This document shows, one piece after another, positions 7,763 to 15,774 of a DNA stretch of 44,302 nucleotides. Origin of the DNA: Saprospiraceae bacterium (GTDB lineage Bacteria > Bacteroidota > Bacteroidia > Chitinophagales > Saprospiraceae). The position numbers and the translations under genes were made by a program. The DNA is taken from positions 1 to 44,302 of the forward strand of contig JAJTFM010000015.1 of assembly GCA_021298575.1 (NCBI GenBank), in the 5' to 3' direction. The stretch's first letter is position 1; every line of letters begins with the position of its first letter. The notes under the pieces are model-generated. The model ran no database searches. It saw only the letters and a program-made list of their open reading frames with translations, and had not been told where the DNA came from.

Positions 7763-7809
7763 CTGAATCTGTTTTTTTACATCATTATTTTTTTAAATTC
7801 CAGATTCAG
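7763..7809. repeat. 9-bp inverted repeat at the end of the TIGR04282 gene
   Basis: CTGAATCTG (7763-7771) and CAGATTCAG (7801-7809) are perfect inverted copies separated by 29 A/T-rich bases. The right arm overlaps the last codons and stop of the transferase gene. No U-run follows on the minus strand, so it is not a typical intrinsic terminator, though the long stem may stop or protect the transcript. Confidence 0.5.
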
Positions 7810-8435
7810 GTCTGAACAAATTCTTTTGTGGCATCCGGATTTGAGTTTATATAACTGATCCAGTCTTCATATTCGTCTATATCCGACAGCACGGGTAGCA
7901 GCGTGTAATCCTTGCCGAATGAGCGTACCAGCCGGAGAGTATCTTCGGCTACCGATGCAGTACTCCATATTATTCCTTCGAATATTTCCGGCGTGCACTG
8001 TTTCATCCCGAGCAGATAATAACCTCCATCGCGAGCGGGGCCCATGACAAAATCAGTATTGTCGAGTGCATCAAAAGCATAGCGGATCAGTCCGGAGTCC
8101 AGTTCCGGGCAATCGCTGCCGATGATTATGGCCTTTTGTGCGCCGGAGTGAAAAGCCTGGTGAAAAGCCGAAGCCATACGCTGTCCGAGATCGCCGGGCG
8201 ATTGCACTGCTTTCAGGAAAGCGGCACTGGGCCACTCATCGGCAGCAGGGACGTGTTCGCTGTAGCAGAGCAGGCGGCTGCACTCCACACCAAGCGCGGC
8301 GGAGCGTGTTTTTTCAAGCAGAAAGTGGTAAATACGGAGTGCTGCATCATCGCCCGAGACGCTGGCGAGCCGGGTTTTGACCTTGCCCCTTTCCGGATTT
8401 TTAACAAAAACAATGAGTGTGTCCTGTTGGCTCAC
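7806..8435 (-). CDS. rSAM/selenodomain-associated transferase 1 (TIGR04282, DUF2064)
   Basis: A 209-residue cytoplasmic nucleotidyl/glycosyltransferase-like protein with a GT-A/CofC-type fold. The start MSQQDTLIVFVKNPERGKVKTRL has the nucleotide-binding K-x-P-x-x-G-x-x-K-T-R-L pattern of CofC and MobA relatives. The metal-site motif GSDCPEL lies near residue 105 and GPARDGGYYLLGM near 130. Its biochemical substrate is not established; in many bacteria it is found beside a family 2 transferase and radical-SAM genes, none of which is present here. The ATG overlaps the nadC stop by 4 bp, so the two genes are translationally coupled and expressed from an upstream minus-strand promoter. Confidence 0.85.
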   Translation of the reverse strand: MSQQDTLIVFVKNPERGKVKTRLASVSGDDAALRIYHFLLEKTRSAALGVECSRLLCYSEHVPAADEWPSAAFLKAVQSPGDLGQRMASAFHQAFHSGAQKAIIIGSDCPELDSGLIRYAFDALDNTDFVMGPARDGGYYLLGMKQCTPEIFEGIIWSTASVAEDTLRLVRSFGKDYTLLPVLSDIDEYEDWISYINSNPDATKEFVQT

Positions 8436-9292
8436 TTCACTATTTTAAAGCTGAGGTCGAGTGGATTGGCCGAATGAGTGAGGGCACCGGCGGAAACATA
8501 GTTTACACCCGAAAGTGCGTATTTTCTGACATTGAACAGCGTAATTCCACCGGATGCCTCTGTTTCGAACCGGCCATTCACGATAGCCACGGCCTCATGG
8601 AGTATGGGAAGCTCGAAGTTGTCGAACATGATACGGGTAATACCTCCGATTTCGAGTGCCTCCTCCACCTCCACCAGATTTCTCACTTCGAGTGTGATTC
8701 CCAGATCGAGACCTTTTTCTTTCTGATAAGTGTGCGCACGTTCAATAGCCTGTTTTACTCCACCGGCGGCATCAACGTGGTTGTCTTTAATCATCATCCA
8801 GTCATATAGCCCCCAGCGATAATTTTCGCATCCACCAATTTTCACTGCCCATTTTTCGAGGAAACGGATAAGCGGAGTAGTTTTACGGGTATCAAGCACC
8901 TTGACGGGCAGGTCGCCGACTTCAAAGGCAAAGCGGCCACTGAGGGTTGCTATTCCGCTCATACGCTGCATGCAGTTCAGCAAGAGCCGCTCACCCTGCA
9001 ACAGCGATCTGGTATTGGCTTCTACCTCAAAGGCTGTCTGGCCGAAAACTACATCGGTTCCATCTGTTTTATATATGGTGAAAGTTGCCGTCGGGTCGAG
9101 ATGTTTCAGTATTTGTCCTGCGAGTTCCACTCCGGCGATTACACCGTAGTCTTTTACGCGCAGCATTGCCTTGCTCCGGCTGTCTGCCGGAATGGTGGCC
9201 AGTGATGTGTGATCTCCGTCGCGGATATCTTCATAAAGTCCTGCAACGACGAAATCAATGATTTGCTGGTCAGTAATTGCTTCAGGGCGCAT
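8432..9292 (-). CDS. nadC: Nicotinate-nucleotide pyrophosphorylase (quinolinate phosphoribosyltransferase)
   Basis: Converts quinolinate and PRPP to nicotinate mononucleotide, CO2 and pyrophosphate in de novo NAD synthesis; cytoplasmic. The length of 286 residues is normal. Motifs in order: the early EDIRDGDHTS segment, LNCMQRMSGIAT, the phosphoribosyl-site VLDTRKTTP, KIGGCENYRWGLYDWMMIKDNH, and near the C-terminus EASGGI followed by ISAG-like VSAGALTHS. The commonly seen N-H-R of the GLYD motif reads N-Y-R here; whether this is usual in relatives I cannot check. The TIGR04282 gene follows with a 4-bp overlap, and a thioredoxin-like gene ends 30 bp upstream. No nadA or nadB is nearby. Confidence 0.93.
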   Translation of the reverse strand: MRPEAITDQQIIDFVVAGLYEDIRDGDHTSLATIPADSRSKAMLRVKDYGVIAGVELAGQILKHLDPTATFTIYKTDGTDVVFGQTAFEVEANTRSLLQGERLLLNCMQRMSGIATLSGRFAFEVGDLPVKVLDTRKTTPLIRFLEKWAVKIGGCENYRWGLYDWMMIKDNHVDAAGGVKQAIERAHTYQKEKGLDLGITLEVRNLVEVEEALEIGGITRIMFDNFELPILHEAVAIVNGRFETEASGGITLFNVRKYALSGVNYVSAGALTHSANPLDLSFKIVK

Positions 9293-9322
9293 AACTATCC
9301 TGTTGTTCCTGGTTTATAAATG

Positions 9323-9889
9323 TTATTCGTTTGTTTTCCATTTGATATTACAGCCACCGGATGGCCGCTGTATCTGTATAGGGGGTTGTCCGGAAAGCAC
9401 GGCATCAAGAGCGGCCCTGAGGTCTTCTCCCGTACTGGGCACGGGATTGCGTTTCGGGCGACTGGGATCGAGCTGACCGCGATAAACCAACTTCAGATTT
9501 TCATCAAAAACGTAGAAATCGGGGGTACATGCCGCATCATAAGCCTTTGCAACTTCCTGTGTTTCATCGTACAGGTAGGGAAAGGTATAGCCTGCCTCGC
9601 GTGCGTGAGGAGCCATTTTTTCAGGTGCATCTTCCGGATAATTAACGGCGTCATTGCTGTTAATACCGATGAAAGCGACACCCTCCTTTTCGTACTCGCG
9701 GACAATCTCCGCAATAGTCGGATTGACATAAAGTACATAAGGGCAATGGTTACAGATGAACATGATGACAGTTGCCCTGGTTCCGGCTGCGTCAGTCAGT
9801 CTGCACACACCTCCGTGGAGCATGTCGGGCAGTTCGAAATCAGGCGCGGTAGAGCCTAACGGCAACATATTGGATTCTGTATAAGCCAT
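9323..9889 (-). CDS. Thioredoxin-fold protein of the peroxiredoxin-like AhpC/TSA type
   Basis: A 188-residue protein using the ATG at 9889, preceded by CGAGGAG on the minus strand and starting 13 bp after the cyclase gene; the longer frame to 9961 overlaps that gene and has no conserved sequence. It starts MAYTESNMLPLGSTAPDFEL, a typical AhpC/TSA beginning. The active-site segment FICNHCPYV near residue 45 has Cys-x-x-Cys in the order used by the PRX-like-1 subgroup (cd02969, from memory), and GVAFIGINSNDAVNYPEDAP follows. There is no signal peptide, so a cytoplasmic redox role is likely. The family is often annotated only as thioredoxin family protein; the substrate is unknown. It is probably co-transcribed with the cyclase upstream. 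Confidence 0.88.
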   Translation of the reverse strand: MAYTESNMLPLGSTAPDFELPDMLHGGVCRLTDAAGTRATVIMFICNHCPYVLYVNPTIAEIVREYEKEGVAFIGINSNDAVNYPEDAPEKMAPHAREAGYTFPYLYDETQEVAKAYDAACTPDFYVFDENLKLVYRGQLDPSRPKRNPVPSTGEDLRAALDAVLSGQPPIQIQRPSGGCNIKWKTNE

Positions 9890-9902
9890 TCTCCTCGGTG
9901 AT

Positions 9903-12900
9903 TTATGATTTTTCCAGTTCGTTGATGCGTGTCCGGTAGATATGCTGGGGCGTACGGGCATACATTGATTTATACAGCGTAAGTGCCCGCTGATGGTAGG
10001 TGGAGGGGTTTTCGGCTACCCTTCTGAGTTCGAAGTGGACGGCGGCCTCTTCCCTTTCCGTTCTGGCCAGCGCAAGGAGTTGCTGCAATTGCCGAAGTGC
10101 TTCCTGCCGGTGTCCTTCTGCGATAGCTATCTGTGCCCGCAGGATATTGGCCCCGAATGTGAGGTCGGCATTTCCGAGTGCGAGTGCGATATCGCGGCCC
10201 TCTTCCATTGCCTGTCGGGCGGAAGGTATTTCATCTGCATAGATCTGAACCAGGCCTTTTTCGATGAGCGAATAGCCCAGTACAAGCCTGTTGCCCATAT
10301 CGCGGGCGTATTCTATGGCCTCGTTGTAGTAATTTATACTTCGGACGAGATCGCCTTTGTAGAACCACGTGTCACCAAGCGTATTCAGTGCTTTGGCAAT
10401 ACCCTTCTTGTAGTTGAGTTCGCGACTCAGGCCGAGTGTTTTTTCGAGGTAGCCGACTGATTTGTCGAACTCACCGATAACCGAGAGCAAATCACCAATG
10501 AGTCCGCAGGCAATGGCCATTCCCTGCTTGTCGCCCAGCTCTTCAGCCAGTTGCAAATCGCGCTCAAAGTTCTGCATGGCGCGGGTGTAATCGCCCTTGC
10601 GTTCCCACACAGAGCCTATGGAGCCTATGCAGATAGTCATAAACAGCTTGTTGCCCAGTTCTTCAGAGAGGGCCAAACCTCTTTCCAGACAGAGCAGTGC
10701 CGAATCGAGGGCTCCTTTTTCCAGATAAACTATTCCGAGATTGGTATATAAACTGGTTAGCCCCTGTTTGTCGGCAGCTTTTTCGGCAGTTTCAAGTTGT
10801 TCTTCCAGCCAGCGTATTCCTTCATCGTAGTGACCTTGATTCATGAATATGAGTCCAAGGTTGGCTACAATTGCAGTGTTCTCTGCAGCGCGCTGCAGAC
10901 TGCGGTTAATTTCAATAGCGCGTGCATACCAGGTTTTGGCTGGTTCGTAGCCACCCTGCCGGAAGTGGAATGTACCCAGGTTCCCGAAAGTCTTGGCGAT
11001 ACCAATCTGGTCATTTGCCTGTTCAAAACAGCGAACAGCCTCATCCAGATTTGTTTTTGCTTCGGGATAATTACCCCGCAGCATAAGCAACTGGCCCAGA
11101 CGGCGGTAGCTGCGACCCATCAGTTGCCAGTCATTAAGCGCAGCAGCGCGCGATAATGCGTCCCGGTAGTTTTTCTCTCCCTCTTCCCACTGACCTACAA
11201 GTTCAAGTACGGCCCCTTTTCTCAGGAGCAGTTTTACGACCTTTTTACTCCTCTTGTTGATTTCCAGCAGGTTGTCGATCAGCTTGTTATAAAAAGATAA
11301 AGCCTGTCTGTTCAGAAAATTTCTTTGGGAGTAACGGGCTGCTTTTTCGAGATACTTGTTGGTCTTTTTCTCGTCTTCGGCCTGTTCGTAGTGGAATGCG
11401 AGGTCAACATATCGTTCCTCTGATTCGGGGTACAACTGTTCGATGGCCTCTGCGATATCGTGATGCAGCTCGCGCAGGCGTGTGCGTAACTGCATATCAT
11501 AGGCGGCCTCGCGCAGGAGCGAGTGGCGGAAGATGTACCTCAGTTCGTTCATGGCATACCATACCTGCCATTTTTCGGCACTTTGCACCTGCTCCCGCAA
11601 AACGCTGTCGAGATCTCCGTTCCGGCGTACAAAATCCTCCTGTTTGGCCATAACGGCTGACAGCACCGGAAGTTCAAACTCGCGACCGATAACAGCCGCG
11701 GCTTTGACTGTTTCCTTTACCAGTCCACTGAGGCGGTCAATGCGCGCCATCATGATTTCCTTGACGGAGTCATTAATCTGCACATCCTGATTTTTCAGCT
11801 GCAGTACACCATCCACGCTTTTCAGCAAATTGGACTCCAGGAAGTACTCCGACATCTGTTCGATGTAAAAAGGATTACCCTGCGTCATGCGCTGAATCAG
11901 CTCGAACAGATCGGGGTGCATAGGCCCTCCGAGGCGCGACTCTGCGAATGCCCTCAGATCAGAGGCCTGCAGGAAATTCAGGTCCACCTCGGTAAAGGGG
12001 CACCCGATTTCATCGAGAATCTGCTGCTTGAAGATATAGGTACGATTTCCGTCGTCCTCATAGCGACTGGTTGACAGGAAGAGCAGTGGATACGAGGTTG
12101 CCCGGCGGATGAACTGGGATAGAAATTCGCGGCTCATATCGTCGTACCAGTGAGCATCCTCCAGTTCAATCACAACAGGTTGAAGCAGCGACTCCGCGAC
12201 AAAAAGGTTCGACATGGCGGCCAGACCGTTCTGATAGCGGCCGCGGGCATCGAGTTGCTCCCAAAGTGAGCCGGGGTACTGTATTCCGACCATGGCGGCG
12301 AGTACACTCTGAGTACGGGCTATTTCCCTGCGCACAGCATCGGCTTCCGGATGCGTACACTCGGTGAGTTCATACTGTAATTCCAGAAAATTCTGTTCAA
12401 AAAGCTCCCTGTTTCGTTCCGGGGTGTTTTCCGGACTCTGATCGAAATAGTTTTTGAGCAGGTAAATAAAGGGATTGAACTGCTTGCGAAGAATCTGGTC
12501 GCTTTGACAACTGAGCCAGGTTACGTTGCCCGTTTCCCTGAGCAGGCGCCTGAATTCGTAGCTGAAGCGGCTCTTTCCGATACCTGCCTCCCCGAAAACA
12601 TATACGACACCGCAGAATTTATTCTCCCGGAGTGGCCTGGAAAAGTCTGTCAGTTGCCTGAGTTCGGTGGCCCTGCCGAAGTATTCACCTGAAAAACTGG
12701 CCTTACCCGCCAGATTTCTTCCCGTGAGCGTATAGAAGGGTATGGCGTTTTCGAAGCCCTTGAACTGCCCGTCGCCCACTTGACTGAACTTGAAGTTTCT
12801 GTTTCGCGACACGTTCTCATCGGCCATGACCTGTCCCCACTCCGCGCGGCTCATCAGGCGGGCGCCCAGGTTTACGCGCGCACCCACGGCTGCGTACTGA

Positions 12901-13955
12901 CAACGCTCTTTACTGCCTATAACCCCCGTAAAGGCCTGTCCGGCAGTGATACCAATCCGGTAGCGGGCTCCTGTGAGCGATTCAAGACTGCGAAGCTCCT
13001 CCTGAATGGCACCTATATATTCCAGTGCCCTTTCCGTATTGTTTTCAAAAGAAACCGGCGCTCCGAACAGGCAGAACATAACGCCTCCCTTGTCGCCAAA
13101 GTCAATTTCCTTGAAATAACCTCCAAATATTTCACTCTGGTCGAGCACCACGGAGGCAAAATGATTGAGTGCCTCATGCGACTCGACGCCTTCGAACGAG
13201 AGAAATACACTCACGACATTCCGGAACTCGCCTATGGCATTCGATTCGTACACCTCTTTGGGGAAGAAGGCCGACATAATTTCCGGGTCAGGATCGGGCA
13301 GACGCACCTTTTTCAGGTCGGGCAGGGCCGCGATACTGAAATCGGGTGAAACATTCAGCAAAGAGAACTGTCCGTCAACCGGTGTGCAGCCGGCCACTGA
13401 GGGGTTTGTCAGGCGAAGCATTTCGGCGTCGCAGACAATTTGCAGAGATCCGGCTTTGGTTTGAGCCTCTGCACAGGCATCTATGGGCGCTCCCCGGAAA
13501 TAATACGCTTTTCGTCTGTCACCGACGATACCCCAGTGTACTTCCCCTGCCGAGAGGCCCACTTTCAGGCCGATCTGGTGTTCCGACAACACAGAGCCCG
13601 GATCGGCCTGTTCCCGTTCAAAGCGGGAAATCATGGACCGGGCAGTATGAATCACCCTCAGGGCAGCAACCTGAGCTTCCTGGTTGTTGTTGAAAGGGAA
13701 AATTGCCGTGAAACTGTCGCCGGCGAAGTATGGTATGAAACCTCCCTGTTCGTAAACAAGCGCGACCGTTGGCTGAAAAATGTGATTCAACACTTCAGAC
13801 AGCTCCTCGGCACCTTCGGTACCATGGCGCATAAGCCGGTCAGTGAGTCGGGTAAAACCGCTCAAATCGGCGAACATCGCACAGGCATTCAAGCTGCCTG
13901 CCGGGATGTTGTTCCGGTAGTTTTCCTGGATAATGTGCGGAAGAAAGTGTCTCAA
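9903..13955 (-). CDS. Soluble-adenylyl-cyclase-like protein: two cyclase domains, AAA ATPase, TPR tail
   Basis: A 1350-residue cytoplasmic protein that probably makes cAMP. Cyclase domain 1 (about 20-200) has the metal-binding pattern MFADLSGFT (Asp30) and GGFIPYFAGDSF (Asp80). Domain 2 (about 245-420) lacks the first metal Asp but carries FKEIDFGDKGGVMFCLFG and VGARVNLGARLMS (about 357-368), supplying the Asn and Arg of the transition-state pair. This division, metals in C1 and Asn/Arg in C2, is that of mammalian soluble adenylyl cyclase (ADCY10). A STAND/AAA-type ATPase follows: Walker A GEAGIGKSR near 453 and Walker B VVIELEDAHWYDD near 594. From about 850 to the end are many TPR repeats. 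At the position of the bicarbonate-linked Lys95 of sAC there appears to be a Tyr (Tyr76), so bicarbonate control may be lost. It is flanked by an ECF sigma/DUF2807 pair and a thioredoxin-like gene on the same strand. Confidence 0.88.
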   Translation of the reverse strand: MRHFLPHIIQENYRNNIPAGSLNACAMFADLSGFTRLTDRLMRHGTEGAEELSEVLNHIFQPTVALVYEQGGFIPYFAGDSFTAIFPFNNNQEAQVAALRVIHTARSMISRFEREQADPGSVLSEHQIGLKVGLSAGEVHWGIVGDRRKAYYFRGAPIDACAEAQTKAGSLQIVCDAEMLRLTNPSVAGCTPVDGQFSLLNVSPDFSIAALPDLKKVRLPDPDPEIMSAFFPKEVYESNAIGEFRNVVSVFLSFEGVESHEALNHFASVVLDQSEIFGGYFKEIDFGDKGGVMFCLFGAPVSFENNTERALEYIGAIQEELRSLESLTGARYRIGITAGQAFTGVIGSKERCQYAAVGARVNLGARLMSRAEWGQVMADENVSRNRNFKFSQVGDGQFKGFENAIPFYTLTGRNLAGKASFSGEYFGRATELRQLTDFSRPLRENKFCGVVYVFGEAGIGKSRFSYEFRRLLRETGNVTWLSCQSDQILRKQFNPFIYLLKNYFDQSPENTPERNRELFEQNFLELQYELTECTHPEADAVRREIARTQSVLAAMVGIQYPGSLWEQLDARGRYQNGLAAMSNLFVAESLLQPVVIELEDAHWYDDMSREFLSQFIRRATSYPLLFLSTSRYEDDGNRTYIFKQQILDEIGCPFTEVDLNFLQASDLRAFAESRLGGPMHPDLFELIQRMTQGNPFYIEQMSEYFLESNLLKSVDGVLQLKNQDVQINDSVKEIMMARIDRLSGLVKETVKAAAVIGREFELPVLSAVMAKQEDFVRRNGDLDSVLREQVQSAEKWQVWYAMNELRYIFRHSLLREAAYDMQLRTRLRELHHDIAEAIEQLYPESEERYVDLAFHYEQAEDEKKTNKYLEKAARYSQRNFLNRQALSFYNKLIDNLLEINKRSKKVVKLLLRKGAVLELVGQWEEGEKNYRDALSRAAALNDWQLMGRSYRRLGQLLMLRGNYPEAKTNLDEAVRCFEQANDQIGIAKTFGNLGTFHFRQGGYEPAKTWYARAIEINRSLQRAAENTAIVANLGLIFMNQGHYDEGIRWLEEQLETAEKAADKQGLTSLYTNLGIVYLEKGALDSALLCLERGLALSEELGNKLFMTICIGSIGSVWERKGDYTRAMQNFERDLQLAEELGDKQGMAIACGLIGDLLSVIGEFDKSVGYLEKTLGLSRELNYKKGIAKALNTLGDTWFYKGDLVRSINYYNEAIEYARDMGNRLVLGYSLIEKGLVQIYADEIPSARQAMEEGRDIALALGNADLTFGANILRAQIAIAEGHRQEALRQLQQLLALARTEREEAAVHFELRRVAENPSTYHQRALTLYKSMYARTPQHIYRTRINELEKS

Positions 13956-14037
13956 TACTGTCCGGGTTGAAAATTCCGGATGCGAAGGTACGACGAGCAG
14001 ACGTGTGTTTGCTGAAAAATGTGAGAGGAAGCGCCAA

Positions 14038-15198
14038 TCAGAACTTGTATGTCTCTTTCAGTTTCTTCACTTCAAACTTCCTTACCTCGGATGCGCCACT
14101 GGTTCTGATTTTCAGCACCTCCGGATCACCACGATATGTTACACTGCTTGCTCCACTCGAATCAACCCGAAGTTCCCTGATCACATTCACATCAATGGAG
14201 CCGGCTCCTGATGTTTCAACATGGCATACATCCACCGACATGTCGGTTGCCAAAACTTTGGTGGCACCCGACATGTCAATATCCAGCGATTTACACTCGC
14301 CCTGCAATTCCAGTTTGACAGCACCACTGCATTCAACTGTTACATCACCGGCGCTCAGGTCGAGCTGCGTCTTTACTGCACCCGATAAATCCATGTTCAG
14401 TTGCTGGCACAACAGTTTGTTTTTCGAGCGAACATCCACTGCACCCGATACTTCGAGCTCCTTCAACTCGCGAATCGTGATATATACATTAATGGTATGA
14501 AGATCTATATCTATCAGCTTAAAGCGGTCGGATTTCAGCTCCAATTCCAGCGTTTCTCCGGATTGATCTATGTCAACCAGACTGCTGCAATCCGCTCCTT
14601 TCTCTGTCTCTATCCGGATATCACAATTGTCACCCTGGGTAATCCATACTTTCAGGGCAGAGGAAATTTTCAGTCTGGTGAAATCTTCCCGGACAGCCGG
14701 CACCGATTCGGGGGCCACTGAAAGTCGGGAAATACCTGGCAGGGCAGGTACACGTTCCAGTGCGGGCAACCCGGGCTTCTGGACCGGGAGTGGCAATATT
14801 TCGGCCGGCAGTTCAGAAACGAAGCGCTCGGGGGCCGGCTCGGGGGCTCGTTCCCGGGCTACAACTTCTTTAACCGGCAGCGGAGTACGTACTGCTGCGA
14901 GTGGCGGAGTTCCTGTTTCAGACTCAACCGTTTCCTGAATCTGTGGTTGGCTTTGTTCGGTCGGGGGAGGCGGTGCAAAATGTGAAAATACAGCAATTCC
15001 TATTACTGAAGCGATCGTTGTGATCATGGCAATTCCTTTGAAAGTGAAAAATGATTTGGTGGACAATCCGGAACCGACAGATTGTGCAGCGCTGCTTACC
15101 CAGGAATAAATATCAGACGGGGAAGTTTCCGAAGGCATTTCTCTGACCTCCTGAAAGAGTTTGTTCAGTTGTTCTTCATCCATGTCAGCGTGATTCAT
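14038..15198 (-). CDS. Membrane-anchored DUF2807 (GIN domain) protein, possible anti-sigma partner
   Basis: A 386-residue protein with three parts. Residues 1 to about 50 are soluble and acidic. A single hydrophobic segment lies at about 52-73 (GIAMITTIASVIGIAVF). A Pro/Glu-rich spacer of about 100 residues follows. The C-terminal 200 residues are a DUF2807/GIN-type beta-helix, with ladder repeats of the form LSGAV, CSGAVKLELQG, MSGATK, TSGAGSI and SSGASS. The predicted topology is cytosolic N-terminus and periplasmic GIN domain. The gene overlaps the ECF sigma gene by 14 bp if started at 15198; a second Met (MDEEQLNKLF) at 15183 would remove the overlap. The arrangement is that of a sigma factor with a membrane anti-sigma factor, but no classic zinc anti-sigma motif is seen, so this role is inference. 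Confidence 0.8.
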   Translation of the reverse strand: MNHADMDEEQLNKLFQEVREMPSETSPSDIYSWVSSAAQSVGSGLSTKSFFTFKGIAMITTIASVIGIAVFSHFAPPPPTEQSQPQIQETVESETGTPPLAAVRTPLPVKEVVARERAPEPAPERFVSELPAEILPLPVQKPGLPALERVPALPGISRLSVAPESVPAVREDFTRLKISSALKVWITQGDNCDIRIETEKGADCSSLVDIDQSGETLELELKSDRFKLIDIDLHTINVYITIRELKELEVSGAVDVRSKNKLLCQQLNMDLSGAVKTQLDLSAGDVTVECSGAVKLELQGECKSLDIDMSGATKVLATDMSVDVCHVETSGAGSIDVNVIRELRVDSSGASSVTYRGDPEVLKIRTSGASEVRKFEVKKLKETYKF

Positions 15199-15703
15199 TT
15201 ACGGTTGTGAGCGATTGCAGGTGTAACATCAGCTGCTGGCGGCCGCGCAGCAGGCGTTGCTTCACGGCAGACTCGCCGGAAGACTGCATTTCTGCAATTT
15301 CCCTGATGGAAAAACCCGATAGTTCGAACAGAATAATAGTTTCTCTCTGTTGCTCAGACAGCCTGGACAGCGCAGTGTACAGAAGGTCTCTGTTCATGAG
15401 CGCGTGCCCGTCGTCATTGCCGCAGGACAAACTGTTTACCAGGCGCTCATGGTGCGCCAAATAATCTTCCTTCTTCTTTCGATTCTGGTTTGAAAGCAGC
15501 CGTATCGCGATACCACAGAGAAATGACAGGAAAGCAGAGGGATTTTTCAACTCCTCCATCCGGTTAAAGGCTACGATGACGACATCCTGCATCAGATCCT
15601 TCCAGTCAGTCTGACCGTAGGCGCGCGCCTGGCAGAATCGTTCGAACCGCGCATGAACGGGTTCATAAAGACTCATGAATGTTTTTCTCCTGTCATCCGT
15701 CAT
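15185..15703 (-). CDS. ECF-type RNA polymerase sigma factor
   Basis: A 172-residue sigma-70-family protein that directs RNA polymerase to a regulon outside the cytoplasm-facing core set. Region 2 is visible around YGQTDWKDLMQDVVIVAFNR (about 29-48) and the following ELKNPSAFLSFLCGIAIRLL. Region 4 is visible as LSEQQRETIILFELSGFSIREIAEMQSSGESAVKQRLLRGRQQL near 113-158, a helix-turn-helix. It overlaps the downstream DUF2807 gene by 14 bp and is most likely translationally coupled to it. The cyclase operon follows on the same strand. A CTGTC/GACAG dyad at 15723-15739 lies just upstream of the start and could be part of its control region. Confidence 0.88.
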   Translation of the reverse strand: MTDDRRKTFMSLYEPVHARFERFCQARAYGQTDWKDLMQDVVIVAFNRMEELKNPSAFLSFLCGIAIRLLSNQNRKKKEDYLAHHERLVNSLSCGNDDGHALMNRDLLYTALSRLSEQQRETIILFELSGFSIREIAEMQSSGESAVKQRLLRGRQQLMLHLQSLTTVNESR

Positions 15704-15722
15704 GCCTTTGAGCAGCGTATTT

Positions 15723-15739
15723 CTGTCGGTTACAGACAG
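15723..15739. promoter_or_regulatory. Inverted repeat just upstream of the ECF sigma gene
   Basis: CTGTC, 7-nt spacer, GACAG, 20 bp before the sigma-factor ATG. Its position between the end of the tolC-like gene and the sigma gene fits an operator or a leader hairpin; a chance occurrence cannot be excluded. Confidence 0.25.
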
Positions 15740-15774
15740 TAAGTGTCATTGCCGGCGTCAGAAGTTACATGGTA

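Larger units (their letters stand above)
7342..7805. other. 464-bp gene-free leader of glnN
   Basis: Contains, from the glnN start outward, about 180 bp with T-rich runs on the minus strand, the structured segment at 7532-7638, a TAACTTTG box at 7645-7652 (minus strand), an ACCTGT/ACAGGT dyad at 7691-7715, and a 9-bp inverted repeat at 7763-7809 that overlaps the end of the next gene. No protein-coding gene is supported. Confidence 0.7.
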
